Made by a program: the position numbers and the translations under genes. The notes under the pieces are model-generated. The model saw only the letters and a program-made list of their open reading frames with translations. It was not told the origin of the DNA and searched no databases. From Pontederia crassipes (Eukaryota > Streptophyta > Magnoliopsida > Commelinales > Pontederiaceae): DNA of 64,000 bases. This document shows positions 25,148 to 36,610 of this stretch, piece by piece (position 1 is the first letter of the stretch; each line of letters opens with the position of its first letter). The stretch is taken from NCBI GenBank assembly GCA_030549335.1, contig CM060187.1:248001-312000 (forward strand), given 5' to 3'.

Positions 25148-25784
25148 AAATCCATAAGGCAAAATATATATTGTTTACTGTCATCTCTCTTCCAATTGTT
25201 CTAGCCCCAAACAAGCGTCGCCGATTCCGACCCCCTCCAGGGTCAACAAATTTATGGACTACGGCCGGCGATGTTCTCACTGTCATCATCGCAAATCCGA
25301 CGGCAGCCATTATCTCCTCCGCTACAGAAGATCTCGACATTGCACCTGCAGCTGGAAATAGGAGCTCATTCGGAGTTCTCGAATGATAAATGACAACCAA
25401 GAAAGGTGCAAGACAAAGTGAGACGTGATAATTATCACCTAGAATGTCTATTTGTGATTATGCATTTTATTTCCAGATGTCACTTTGCGAAATCCGATCG
25501 GTTGCACTTGCAGGAACCGAATTCACTTTGAATCAATTGCTCGAGGGAAAATTTTTTTGTTACATTCTTTTAGCATTGTATTCAAAACAACATGGAATCT
25601 TGATCATGCTCTCCTTCTCCCATGCCTGCTGCAAGATAAGGGCCAAATGGGTCGGGGACTTCCATCTTCTCCATCTGCTCGGGCTATTGTTGTATCGCTC
25701 TCTCCTCCTCCTACCCGCACACCAGCGTGACCAGGTTATCAAACTCGTCCATATCCGCCTCGGATACTTGCTGCAGCTGTTGTA
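25143..25784 (-). other. 3' flank of NAC2; outer part of the inverted duplication
   Basis: From about 25,310 to 25,784 this is the reverse complement of the NAC3 3' flank up to 54,685, where element C interrupts it. It includes the remains of the ancestral NAC2 C-terminus out of frame (25,711-25,784, with TAG at 25,713-25,711). A minus-strand open frame at 25,400-25,143 has coding-like composition but no recognisable domain; only its first third has a mirror copy. Confidence 0.5.
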
Positions 25785-27110
25785 TCAGTGCAGGAGTCTC
25801 CGTCGATAGTTGAACTTGTGGGCATGCGGGGACGAGTGCGGGATCTCTGCAAGCGGCACTGCTTTTTCGAAATATGCTGATGACGGTGGCATGGCCAATG
25901 GAGATGGCCCCGAAGGAATCGCAATCGGGGACGGACGGAGACGTTGTACTGCTAGCGGCTCCCCGATCATCGAAGCACTGCATTTGAGAGACCGAGCCGC
26001 TGCCGCCACTGCAGAACTTGGCACGGTGGTTAATATTGGCGGTTTCCGTTCATTTCCATTGATGCCCCAACCCAGCATGGCCGATGACGATGGTCCCGAG
26101 GGAATCACAGACCCCGGAAGATGATGACGTTGTGGTGCCGACGGCTCCCCTATGGTCAGAATGTTACGTTCGTACGTCGGAGGAGCCAGTGCTGCCGCTG
26201 CGGAACTTGGCGCGGTGGTTAATATTGGTGGTTTCCGTTCATCTCCGTTGACGCCCCTATGCGGCATGGTCGATGATGATGGACCCGAGGGAACCACAGA
26301 CCCCAGAAGATGATGACGTTGCGGTGTTGACGGCTCCCCTATGGTCGGAATGTTACGTCCATACGCCGGCGGAACCGGTGCCACCATTGTGGAACTTGGC
26401 GCGGTGGTTAATATTGGCAGTTTCCATTCATCTCCGTTGATGCCTCTACGCGACATGGCCGATGACGATGGACCCGAGGAAACCACATACCCCGAAAGAT
26501 GATGACGTTGCGGTGCCGTTGGCTTCCCTATGGTCGGAGCGTTACGTTCGTACGCCAGCGGAGCCGGCGCCGCCGCTGCGGAACTTGAAGCGCTCCGATC
26601 ATCTTCTTCGTTGACACCCCTACCTGATCTCTTTATGAGGCACATCACCACGTTCCTGACATCTTCGAGCATTTCAGGCAGGAACGCGGACTCCTCGAGG
26701 CAGTACTCGTACATTATCCACTTGCCGCCGCTGCCGCGTGCGATTGGTGTGTCCTTGTACTTATAAAATGTCTTGTGACCGACGGTCCGACTGTTCTCGT
26801 CGGTGATGAAAATGTGCTTGCCGCAGGCCACCCAACTGCCAAAGCCCCCCACGGACCGTTCCGGCCTGCTGTTATTCGCATTCGACCGGCGGAGGCGCGT
26901 GAAGCAGTAGAACTCGCCGGCGGTGCTGGAGTAGGTGAGGTTGCCGTCGAGCTGCCACGGCGGGATCTCGTAGACTTTCAGCTCGGGAACGACGCCCAAG
27001 GGCACGTCATTGCCATCGAAGATCTTCCCCGTGAGGTAACGGAGCGCATCCATGTCGTGGGGCTGGAAGATGTATCCTGGAGGCAACCAGAGGCCGAGTT
27101 CTTGAGCCAT
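25785..27110 (-). CDS. Divergent NAC-domain protein (NAC2), intronless, with frameshifted C-terminus
   Basis: 441 residues, same subfamily as NAC1. The NAC-like domain is at ~9-165: WLPPGYIFQPHDMDALRYL (A), VVPELKVYEIPPWQLDG (B), EFYCFTRLRRSNANNSRPER and GSWVACGK (C), TVGHKTFYKYK and KWIMYEYCLEE (D), VRNVVMCLIKR (E). As in NAC1, the DNA-contacting WKATG lysine is replaced. Residues ~184-397 are a 63-residue tandem repeat with GPSSS at 213, 276 and 339. Compared with NAC3, ten bases are missing at 25,826/25,827; this shifts the frame after HSSP and leaves the short tail HAHKFNYRRRLLH. The original tail frame, seen at 25,983-25,711, also has a TAG. The DNA-binding half is intact, so a shortened protein may still be made; decay cannot be excluded. 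Confidence 0.75.
   Translation of the reverse strand: MAQELGLWLPPGYIFQPHDMDALRYLTGKIFDGNDVPLGVVPELKVYEIPPWQLDGNLTYSSTAGEFYCFTRLRRSNANNSRPERSVGGFGSWVACGKHIFITDENSRTVGHKTFYKYKDTPIARGSGGKWIMYEYCLEESAFLPEMLEDVRNVVMCLIKRSGRGVNEEDDRSASSSAAAAPAPLAYERNAPTIGKPTAPQRHHLSGYVVSSGPSSSAMSRRGINGDEWKLPILTTAPSSTMVAPVPPAYGRNIPTIGEPSTPQRHHLLGSVVPSGPSSSTMPHRGVNGDERKPPILTTAPSSAAAALAPPTYERNILTIGEPSAPQRHHLPGSVIPSGPSSSAMLGWGINGNERKPPILTTVPSSAVAAAARSLKCSASMIGEPLAVQRLRPSPIAIPSGPSPLAMPPSSAYFEKAVPLAEIPHSSPHAHKFNYRRRLLH
25920..26565 (-). repeat. 189-bp coding minisatellite in NAC2
   Basis: Three full units and a decayed fourth, each 63 codons. A unit reads roughly: PPAYxRN, TIGEPxxPQRHHL, GSVxPSGPSSS, RGxNGDERKPPILTTAPSS. 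The exact multiple of three keeps the frame. NAC3 carries the same number of units with frame breaks. NAC1 has a different, longer duplication at the same place. Confidence 0.9.
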
Positions 27111-27280
27111 GATTCCTTGTCAAAGTTAATGACAAACCAGGACACGGCTGTCACATATATAGTCGACCAAGTCAAGTTCCGATTATGATTAAGTTTCCTG
27201 GTTGCGGTAGAAAATTATGATTGCAGGAAAATTTTCATAGTGGCAGTAGGACTATAACTACGAATGCTTGGTTTAATAAA
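27111..27280 (-). promoter_or_regulatory. Upstream region of NAC2 with TATA and W-box-like motifs
   Basis: Minus strand: TTGACTTGG, then GTCGAC, then CTATATATG (27,162-27,154) only ~44 bases before ATG. The same block is conserved in front of NAC3. TTGAC is the core of the WRKY-bound W-box. The leader would be very short if this TATA box is used, so the assignment is tentative. Confidence 0.4.
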
Positions 27281-27306
27281 ATTATTATTATTATTATTAT
27301 TATTAT
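27281..27306. repeat. (ATT)n microsatellite at the NAC2 / LTR junction
   Basis: About eight ATT units exactly between the NAC2 upstream DNA and the start of the A-family LTR. The mirror-image tract at NAC3 is about ten times longer. Confidence 0.95.
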
Positions 27307-28761
27307 TGTAGCACCCCAAGTTTTCATCAAGGGCAATAGAGTAATTTTATAAGTTAATTATAACTCTTCATGAATTTAAGATGATCAAAAGAGGAATTTG
27401 AGAAGGAATAGGAATATAATTGGAAAAAGATTATGAAAAGAAGGAAAAAGTACTACTCGGAGAAGGAATTAGAAGTTAAGTAGGATTAAAAGTATGATTA
27501 GAAAAGAAAAAAGAAAAGAAAGAAATATTAAATCCTATTGGGAGTAGAAATCATAACTAGATTGAGATTAGGGATTTCAATTTGATTTGAGGTCTAAAAG
27601 AATGTTTAATAAATATAGGATTCCCAAATAGGTTAGGATTGAGAGTTTTATGGCTTAGAAATATTTCATCCATTAAAATAATATTTATTATTATTTTAAC
27701 CCGAAAATTAGATGATAAATTATTATGAAATTAAATAATTCCGAAAATTAGAGAAAAGGAAGAAATAAAAAGATAAAATAAGGGTGTAGTTTGGTTAACA
27801 TAATTTATTGATAAAAGATGGAGATAGAGTTTGATTGAGAGAAGTTATGGAGGAGATAAAAAGGAATTTGATTACAGATGAATTTTTGATAAGTATGGTT
27901 ATGGAATAATTAGTGAAATTCGGATTTAATTAAATTTGAATATTTAAGAGATGATAACTAATGATGAATGGTCATGATTGATGGATAAATAACCCAAGGC
28001 CCAATAAGAGTAAAAAATCTTAGTTGAAAGCTATAAATAGAGCCTAAAGGGTGGCTAGAAAGTATGATTTGCCTCCACAGAATTTCTTTAAGAGAGCCCC
28101 ATCTTTCTCCTTCGTTTTCTCACAAACCGAGGCACTTGGGAGCACGTGCGATATATCATTTTGAAGCCCCGACATAGGAGAACAAGATCCAAGTGCTAGC
28201 CAAATATTTGTAAACCTCAATAGGGAGGAATCATCGGCCAAAGTCATGACGTACATGTTGTCCACTGATAATAGGAACATAGTTGGCTTTTCAACCAACT
28301 TAAGGTACGTAGGGGGATCCCCATGTCATCGGTTTTCCATGACATGAACCCCAGGACTCTTCTCCATTATACATAGATTACATATTATTTGCATAGATTG
28401 AATATCGAATGACAGAGATGGGATTGTAGAAACATAATTCTTGACGGATAGAATCCGGCTTGGGTTCTATTTAATACGATCTGGGTAATTATCAACGTGG
28501 ATCGGATTCAGAAATAGAAAATATATTTTTATGAATTGATTTATAATTTATTGGATAGTTAAGATTGTTAATCATTGCCGATTATATTGATTATTATTAT
28601 CGATTATTATTATCATTACACCCAATAATGACATTGAGTATGGTATTGATCCATTGACCTTATTATTGATTGATCCCGATCAAATTGTCATCGTATCCGA
28701 TTCGTCATCCTATCTGATCATATTATTAATTAATAGTGAATTCCTGATTGGGTCATGATTA

Positions 28762-29020
28762 ACTTAAGATAATTGCGCCTACGGACTGATAGGGCCTTCG
28801 AGCTAATATTGCACCTACGGGTTGATTAGGCCTTCGGGCTAATTGCGCCTATAGGCTGATAGGACCTTCTGGCTAATATTGCGCCTTCGAGCTGATTGGG
28901 CCTTCGGGCTAACTGCGCCTATGGGCTGATAGGGCCTTTGGGCTAATATTGCGCCTTCGGGCTGATAGGGCCTTCGCGCTAATATTGGACCTTCGGGTTG
29001 ATAGGGCCTTCGGGCTGATG
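28762..29020. repeat. Minisatellite in the A-left LTR
   Basis: Roughly 18- and 36-bp units alternate 'ttgcgccttcgggctgat' and 'agggccttcgggctaata'. The same array occurs, inverted, in both A2 LTRs (about 37,640-37,990 and 50,560-50,910) with different copy numbers. It translates to a periodic peptide on the minus strand, but nothing suggests it is coding. Confidence 0.85.
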
Positions 29021-29674
29021 GATAATTGAATTGAATTGGGCAGATAGTGTGAAAACTATGACTGTCCTGGGTGTGGTCCTTCGTCCCCATCATACCCGAA
29101 TTTATTGATTGAAGTGGCATGGTGTCCCCTAATAATAGAGAGCTCTCGTATTGCGTCTGAAATGGTTGATCGTAACTCCAAAGATTGAATTGATAATCGA
29201 ATCGAATTGAATTGATAATAGAATTGTTAATTGAATTGCACCCTAGTGGCTGATGGACAATTGATTTCGCCCTAGTGGATGATAGATTATTGTTTTCGCC
29301 CTTATGGTTAATGGATAATAAATTACAAGCTTTGTGCCCGATCAATGAATTGATAAATTATTAATAGAATTGATTTGATAATTGTTATTGTGGCCTTCAT
29401 TGATCTTTGGCCAATTGAAAATTGATCAATTGTTAATTAAATTATTAATTTTCAAATTGTGTCCTTAACTAATCTATGGCCAATGGATGATTGATTAAAG
29501 GTAATTGATATTGAACTGACAATTATTATTGAATAGAATTGACATAATCGAATTTGCGCCCTAGCGGTGGATAGATAATTAATTTTGCCCCAGCGATTGA
29601 TTGATAATTGAATTACTCCATAGTAGATGATGAATAATTGAAACAATAAATTGTTTATAGATTGCTAATGAATC

Positions 29675-30133
29675 TAGGGGTGTTCACGGGTGGGGTTGGA
29701 CCCAACCCGTGAACAAATCCAACCCGACTCGGATCGGGTCGGGTTGGGTCAAGGGGCTGGGGGGACTGAATCCTACCCAACCCGACCCGATTCGGTTCGG
29801 GTCGGGTTACCCGACCATTCAATTTTTTTTTTAATTTTTTCCTTACTATTTTTTAATTTTATTTAATATAAAAATATTATTTATTATTATTTTTAAAATA
29901 AGTTTTTTAATTATTTAATATTAATTTTAAAAAAGAAAAACAATAAAAAGGTTGGGTTGATCAGGTCGGGTTGACTCGGGTTGCAAAAATCCAACCCGTA
30001 CCCGCCCCGACTCATGGCAGGGTCGAGTTCGGGTTGTGTCGGGACCGACCCGACCACCGATCCGACCCGACCCAAACCGGTTCGGGTCGGATCATCGGGT
30101 TCACGGGTCAACCCGACCCAATGAACACCCCTA
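29675..30133. mobile_element. hAT-like MITE, 459 bp
   Basis: The terminal inverted repeats are TAGGGGTGTTCA and TGAACACCCCTA. The 8-bp flanks are AATGAATC (29,667-29,674) and CATGAATC (30,134-30,141), a near-perfect target duplication of the hAT length. The interior is dominated by CGGGTCGGGTT-type repeats on both arms and encodes nothing recognisable. Confidence 0.8.
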
Positions 30134-30529
30134 CATGAATCCGAACATGAACATGATATAAACAAAAATAGGAAAAGTGCTTATCGAATATGATTATGTT
30201 ATGATTAAGATTGGTTAATTGCTATTATGAATTTATATCCTTTTGTATTATTTCGCGTACTGAGTAGTTATCATTTATGCAAATTTTATTTTTCTGTCTG
30301 AATCCCATAGGCAATTGAATTGATAAGTAAGGATGGAAGCATGGGCAAAATAATTTTCATTATGATGCAATAATGCACATGAATACTGAGTCATTAGCAG
30401 TTTTATTGCTAAGCGATGTAAAGTTATTAGCCTTTGGAGGACTAATAAGAAAATGAAAAGATCGAAAGTAGTTCACTTCCACACTATTAAGAATAGTTAC
30501 ATGTTACTTAGCTTCCACACTATTATAGT

Positions 30530-30542
30530 TGGTATCAGAGCC
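30530..30542 (+). other. Primer-binding site of A-left
   Basis: TGGTATCAGAGCC, a perfect plant initiator-Met-tRNA primer site, about ten bases after the likely LTR end. It sets the element's + orientation. Confidence 0.85.
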
Positions 30543-30726
30543 AAGGTTCCGAGGACCTCATATATTAAACTGAATCATGTGCAACCATCACGAACAACTG
30601 CCATGTCATCCAAGTAAATAAAGTGAAAATGTTAGTATGACTCATTTTGTCTTACTAAACAAGAATTGTTTCATTATAGATAGTTCCTGTATAAGGAGAA
30701 TAGAGTAGCCAAATGGACTTAACTCA

Positions 30727-31330
30727 ATGGGTAATCCCAACAACCAACAACAAAAGGTGCCCCAATATAACATGGGCATAATTACTCAATTGGGTATTGT
30801 CAACAATAGGCCCATGCAAGGTAATCAAGCAAGGGGCTCAATTCCGGAGTTTCTAAAACTCAAACCACCCAAGTTCAAAGAGGTGAATGATTTTGACACG
30901 ATAGAGTGGTGGATATGGGCCATAAAGAAGACCTTCCGCCTGATGGACTATCTCAAAAAGAAAAAAGGTCTTATTTGCTACTAGTTGCCTTACAAAGGAT
31001 GCAAAGGATTGATGGGACACAATTCAGGACATGGAGTTTCCTAGTGTAGAGGAATGCTTCTTTCCCACGTATAAGGAATTGAAATGAATGGGGTTCCTAC
31101 TACTGACACAAGGCAATATGCCCATGTCAGAATACTTGACCATATTCACATCCGGGCAAGCATGCACCACATGAAGATGAACTAGCCAAGGCAATCAATT
31201 CATAAAAGGCCTCAACTCTGGACTGAGGTTGAAGACTCTTTCAGAAAACTGTCACACATTGAATGATGCAGCAAGAATGACCATTTTGATGGAAAGAGGT
31301 GTTGCAAGAATTCATTAGAAAAAGAACTCA
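30727..31330 (+). pseudogene. Gypsy-type gag relic of A-left
   Basis: The first 85 codons are open (30,727-30,984) and contain PEFLKLKPPKFKEVNDFDTI, the entry to the Ty3/gypsy capsid domain, comparable with QEFLRLHPPQF in element B. After the stop at 30,984 the match continues through several frameshifts and stops (a tract resembling LLTQGNMPMSEYLTIF near 31,095-31,145, then NDAARMTILMERGVARIH near 31,262-31,317). It is not functional. Confidence 0.75.
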
Positions 31331-31481
31331 ATGAATAATATCAAGGGTTTGAACAAAACCAACCTACAAGGGAAGGTGACCAGTAATAAAGACGCGATGA
31401 TCGCTGAGATAATAAGGTGAGGTCCTAATCTCCTCCACAACAACAACAAGATTTTGCCGGACAAGAATCGACGTCAGAAAC

Positions 31482-34400
31482 TGTAATGTCCCAAAATTTA
31501 CCTATGTGCAAATTGTTTTAATTTATGATTAATAAAGTTATTTATTTTTTGATCTAAATTTACTCGGACATAATAATTGAATTCAAATTCATCAATAATG
31601 ATGATATCCTATGTGTTCTTAACTAAATTTATTGAGAGTAAGCTAGTTAACATGGTCTTAATTTAATTTAATTGAAATATTATAGCATGTCCTAGTAAAT
31701 TAAATTGATTGAGTTCTCTGTAAATTAATTATGTGTTTGATTTAATTATATTGTGAAGGAAATTTCTAAAGTTAACTAATTGATTGTAACATGAATTACT
31801 TAAATATATAACCAAGACTTTTATCCTTATCTCAAATAATTAGCCCTCATTTAGTTGGACCAAGTTATTGGTCACATGTTTTCAAACCAATCACCTAAAT
31901 CATATATACCCCAGCTCATAACCAACTAACCCTTTATTCTTATCTTTTTACTTGATGGTGGACTATTCTCCACATATGACAAGAAATTTATCCTAAACTG
32001 AGATTGACCGACTTCCCTGCTGTTCATTGTGATCAAGTAGATGTCTTAACTTGAAAAAAATGGAGAAAAATAACAAAAGAGAATGATTTAAATCGGAGGA
32101 AACATTAAGCGATGAATCATAGGTGTGAGGTTTAATTTCCTTTATCAATCTTCCCTTGCAAGTTTTGATAGAAGGTTATCATCATCGTATTGATTGAATT
32201 GATAAGGGAAATTGGAACAATCGATTAGAAGCATGAAACAAACAAAAGGAGTTGATTTTTCAGTTTTTAACTCTAAAAGCTGAATGTTTAGTTAGATAAT
32301 AAAATATCCTATTGTGATTGAAAAATTCTGAAAATTCAATCACATGATCCCTTAGAAGTGTAGTTTTCAGAGAATAAATAGGTGTAAATTCTTATGTATT
32401 TCAAAAGTTGTGTGCAAATTGATGAGCATAGGTTTGGCTGTCCTAATAGAATTAGTATGGTGAATTAGGAATTATGGTATTGATTATGTTCTTACTATTA
32501 AAATATGAAATTTATGTGATTTACACCTAACTTAACTAAGGTTTTAATACAATTAGAATCACTTCAAACTAAGTTGAATGGTAATAGATATAAATGTTAC
32601 AAAAGTTATATATATGCTTATTAGATTCTGAAGTAGAATCTAAATATGTATCACCATGGGATTTTTCAACACTTACATAAACTAGTATAAATTATGAAAT
32701 TAGGTATGTCTACTAAGTTCCAGGTTTACTTTCACTGAGATTTGAAATCAAGTGATCATATGTGGGGTGCTATCAATCTATCTTATGAATATGTTACTCA
32801 ATTTTGTAAATTATGTATGAAATTGAATAGGTTATAGAATTATTTTATAATTTGGGGTTAGTCTTCATGTAGCATTCAACTGAATGACTTTGAAATTACG
32901 TCGATACTTCCACATATTACGGGTAACGTATGAGACATCTCTCTTGTACCCGGGGGCCCACACTAGCGGTGGAGTATGTGGTTTAATTTTGCTCCAACAA
33001 CGAATCATTGGTTTAATTGAATAACTAAAGAAAATAGATAGACCTTTTGTAAAATCGGGTGCATATTGTATGCACATCAGGTGACAAATCCTAATTCGAC
33101 ATTAGAAGTATATTGATTGGCCTCTATGTTAGAATCAGTCGGAGAGCCTGAGAGGCGGTGGTTTAACCTGTGGCGGCACCCTAGATGGCGAAAGAATCAC
33201 TAGCTTACGCTCTGACCTGAGTAGCATGGGGTATGTGGAATCCTGTGTGAATCATCAAGGACCACCTTTCAAGGCTAAATACTCCTGGGCGACCGATAGC
33301 GAAGTTTTCACTCATATTTTTTTCCACCAAGAACGTTCTCTAGAAAATTAAGCCATTTTAATCATTTCTTTACATGTACCCACAGTAGCATTTGGGACAA
33401 GGATATACCCTAAGAAAGCCTTCCCGATTCATTAATTTAAAATTTGAATCACTCAAATATCATATGAATAGGAAAAGTTATAAATGATTTATCGAAACCT
33501 CCCTAGTTTGTCAGAAGAAAATTTAGGACAGATCATAATAGTACTTGTGAAATTTATTGTGATCTATTTATAAATTTATAAATTTTGAGAATTTTATGAG
33601 TGAAATCTCAGGAAGTATAATGTTAGAGAAAATTGAAAACACTAGAATAGGAGTTGTGCACTAATTGTTATAAATAATAAAAGTAAGATTATTCAAGTTG
33701 TAAGAACACATAAACAACATGAAACTTAAGTTGAATATTGTTTTTTCTGAGAAGCAAGTCTAGTGGAATCAAATATGAAACTTTTATAGATTAAGGTTTT
33801 TGTAATCTGGAGTGAAGTAAAATTGAAATAATAGTATTTTATTATTTATATTAAGAGTTATGAATTTTTTAGCTAGGTGTGCAATCATCCATAATACAAG
33901 ATAACTGGTTGTGATGAATTCAATGCATAATTTTATTTCACAGAAATGAGATGAGATAAGATGGAGCTAAGTACTGTACGGAACTAAGTGCTACATCATG
34001 AGAAATCATAGTGAGAGCCACCTTTAGAATCCATATGAGACACTTTTGGAAACCATCTATCGACTATACAAACTGGTCAGTTGGTGATCCGTGCATTCAT
34101 ATGAGAGTGTTGCATTTGCATATATATGTTTGTCATGATTTAAATGATATTGATTGCAAATTGAGTATGATGCTTTTGATTAGAGTGTTGTATATGTAAT
34201 TATGAAATATATGAAAATACTGATTTTGATATTATGATTATTGCATGTATTTTTATGTCTCTCCGAATTAATTAGATAGTAACACATAACTTATGAGTTA
34301 TAAGTTACTGAGCTATTTTAGCTCACTTTTTTATTTTTAATATTTTTTTCAAATTGATATAGCTTTTTTTGGGATCGTGCAAGGTGATACTTTTAGAAGG

Positions 34401-34781
34401 GTTCTATAACATCCTTCATGGTAAGATGAGAAAATTTGTGTCTCTCGTGTTCTTTTATTAGGATTTCAAGAATTTTGGTTATGTGTAATACAAATGTATT
34501 ATTTTGAATCATAAAAATTCAAAGTTATTTATTGGAATGTAACACTTAAGGAGGTTGGTTTGCTCTGAACGATCACCACGGTATAGTTGTTCAATAATAT
34601 TTTTATTTCTTATGTTGTATGAAAAAGAAATTTATAGTCCACTTCTGCAATTTATGATTTGTTTCAATGACATATTATTTCTTGTGTTATATAAAAGATA
34701 AAAATTATGGCCCACTTTCGCTACTTTATTTGATCATCACGAACTCCGAATTAAATCATGGTTTAAACCAGAGTCGTCACA
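31482..34781 (+). mobile_element. Element D: 5' LTR of a gypsy-type element (3.3 kb)
   Basis: It starts TGTAATGTCCC at 31,482 inside the A-left gag relic and ends GTCGTCACA at 34,781, followed by a decayed primer site at 34,786-34,797 (TGATATGAGAGC, two mismatches from the initiator-Met form). At about 33,979-34,100 it shares a block with the element C LTR: 'aagtgctacatc', 'gagaaatca', 'gagccacct', 'tatcgactatacaaactgg'. C and D are thus relatives of different age. No complete second LTR is visible. Confidence 0.7.
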
Positions 34782-35641
34782 GTTATGATATGAGAGCAAT
34801 AGGTCCTTCGTTTGTCAAAGTTTGCATAACTTTTTCTAGGCAACATTGTTATGTGTAGGCTGAGTTATGAGTGTTTAGGATGTCATACTTATGTTCAGGA
34901 TTATAATGTAAGTTTACATAAGTACAAAGTTACATATATACTCTAGAATCAATATCTGGTTATGATATTATGCCTTATATCAAGTTGTATAATTTGTACA
35001 TAACTTGTATCTGAAAATTTTGAATGACACCTTAAGACTAAATATGAAAGATTGAGCTACCATCGTGTTATCTTTATCATCGAAAAAGCAATGCTTTGTG
35101 TTCATATATATGGTATACAAATCATACATAATTAGAGTTGGTGACAAATACTTGATTGTTGAAATGATTGTTTTGTATATGTTTGAATTTGATGTGATTT
35201 TGGGTATGAATTAATTGTATGGCATGTATGTTTAAATTGACATAGAAAGATAGCTATCTTTTCATTTTCAAATCAGCCGTCATTTTTATTTTATGGAAGA
35301 TAGGCAAGTAACCTCATGTTCCCCAATCTATTATAGTTATGCCAATAAGTTGTTTTCGAAGGGATGTCATAGGTTCTTGGTTTATTTTTGGGTAGAAAAG
35401 AATATATTTATTTTCAAATTGTTCCTATGTTTACGGAGCTCTAAAATCCATCTTGTAGAAGTGGCTTGACCTATCCTTGATAGAGGAACTCTTCTTCATA
35501 GAAATATTAATACTTTTAGTACTCCTCATCGTTCACACAAAAGAACTATGTGAGCCTTTGTATGAGGATTCTATTTGATCACATTATGAGCTTCAATCAT
35601 ATTCATCGAGAATAAAGATAAGTCCCTAAGGGGGGAAGGGT
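34782..35641 (+). pseudogene. Decayed internal region of element D (protease relic)
   Basis: The start (GCAATAGGTCCTT, then 'ctaggcaacattgttatg') matches the leader of element C. At 35,130-35,400 nucleotides match C's protease-to-RT linker ('gttggtgacaaata', 'gatgtgattttgggtatg', 'cattttcaaatcagcc'), but the frame is broken everywhere. A G-rich run at 35,626-35,638 after 'catcgagaataaag' looks like a polypurine tract. Gag and most of pol are gone. Confidence 0.6.
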
Positions 35642-36610
35642 GCATGAGGCATGTATTGAGTTAGTCCCACATGTATAAATCATGGAAGATATGCTGAGTA
35701 TATATAGGAACAATATCTTATTTAGGTGTGACGTATTTTGAAAAAAATCATACGGGCTAAGGTCCAAAACGGACAATATCACATGTTGGCAAGGAATATT
35801 ACAGAAATGACCCAATAAACCACTCACACAAACTCAATGCTATTATTGTCGACAAAGGCATAATGGTTAAATAAAATAAAAGATAAGATTCCAAAATTAT
35901 ATTTAGAGATGGCTAAATATTTAGCTCATCCCGAATTGTAATTTAACTCACCCATAGTCAAAGTCTTTCCCAATAAATAGACCCCTTAAGCCAACAATTT
36001 TCCTTAAACCATCTACTCTTGATTCTACACTCTTTCAAAAAATATCGGACACTTCGTCGAAAGACTCTTCATTACCTCAAAAAATGCGCTCAAAGTTTGT
36101 GGTTCATGTAACTTTGCCTGAACAAGGTACATGTTAATGTTGGATTCAATTTTGCATATAATTTCTTAGTAGATTTGATGGAGTTAAGAATAAGAATTGA
36201 TACTCATATCTTCTTTGATTATCTATAAATAGTTTCCTTTTGATTTCATGTCGAAAGCATGCACGCATTGATAGAAAAGTTAAGAAAAAGTCTCAATAAT
36301 TTGGCACCAAGATTCCTCTCTACAAGAATCTGGCTGAGGTGTTAGAATCCGACCACCCCTAAGTGTAACGTGTTTTGAGAAAACCGTGCGGGCTGAGATC
36401 CAAAGCGGACAATAACACATGTTGGCAAGGAATATTACAAAAATTACCCAATAAACCACTCACAAAATGTCTCAATGCAATTATTGTTGGCAAAGGCATA
36501 GTGGTTAAATAAAATAAAAGATAAGATTCAAAATTATATTTAGAGATGGTTAAATATTTAGCTAATCCCGGATTATAATTTAACTCACCATAGTCAAAAT
36601 TATATTTAGG
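35642..36610. repeat. Retroelement LTR-like remnant with two ~240-bp direct repeats
   Basis: Copies at 35,724-35,963 and 36,361-36,599 share 'gggctaaggtccaaa.cgg', 'cacatgttggcaaggaat' and 'taaataaaataaaagat'. The preceding 'ttgagttagtcccacat' and 'gagtatatatagg' are typical of plant LTR promoters. It follows the putative polypurine tract of D, so it may be a downstream LTR from another element. Its boundaries are uncertain. Confidence 0.5.

Larger units (their letters stand above)
27307..31481 (+). mobile_element. A-left: gypsy-type element fragment (5' LTR, primer site, gag relic)
   Basis: The LTR starts TGTAGCACCCC at 27,307 and ends near 30,519, just before the primer site. To about 29,660 it matches the A2 LTRs at roughly 95%; beyond that it is unrelated to them, so the LTR is chimeric or belongs to a sister subfamily. 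A likely core promoter (GCTATAAATAG) lies at ~28,030. Inside are the GCCCGAAGGC-type minisatellite and a hAT-like MITE. The gag relic is cut at 31,481 by element D, and no pol remains. Its start junction, next to an (ATT)n tract and NAC2, is duplicated at 52,461. Confidence 0.75.

Noticed and set aside
28762-29020. CRISPR-like spaced repeats
   Set aside because: The units are contiguous and degenerate with no unique spacers, in a plant nuclear context; it is a minisatellite.
28839-29345. 168-codon minus-strand frame with periodic PYQPEGAILARR
   Set aside because: It is the LTR minisatellite read as protein; the same array in the other LTRs is broken into other frames.
29911-30165. 84-codon frame rich in DPTRT / GLGRVGS
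   Set aside because: It lies in the CGGGTCGGGTT repeats of the hAT-like MITE.
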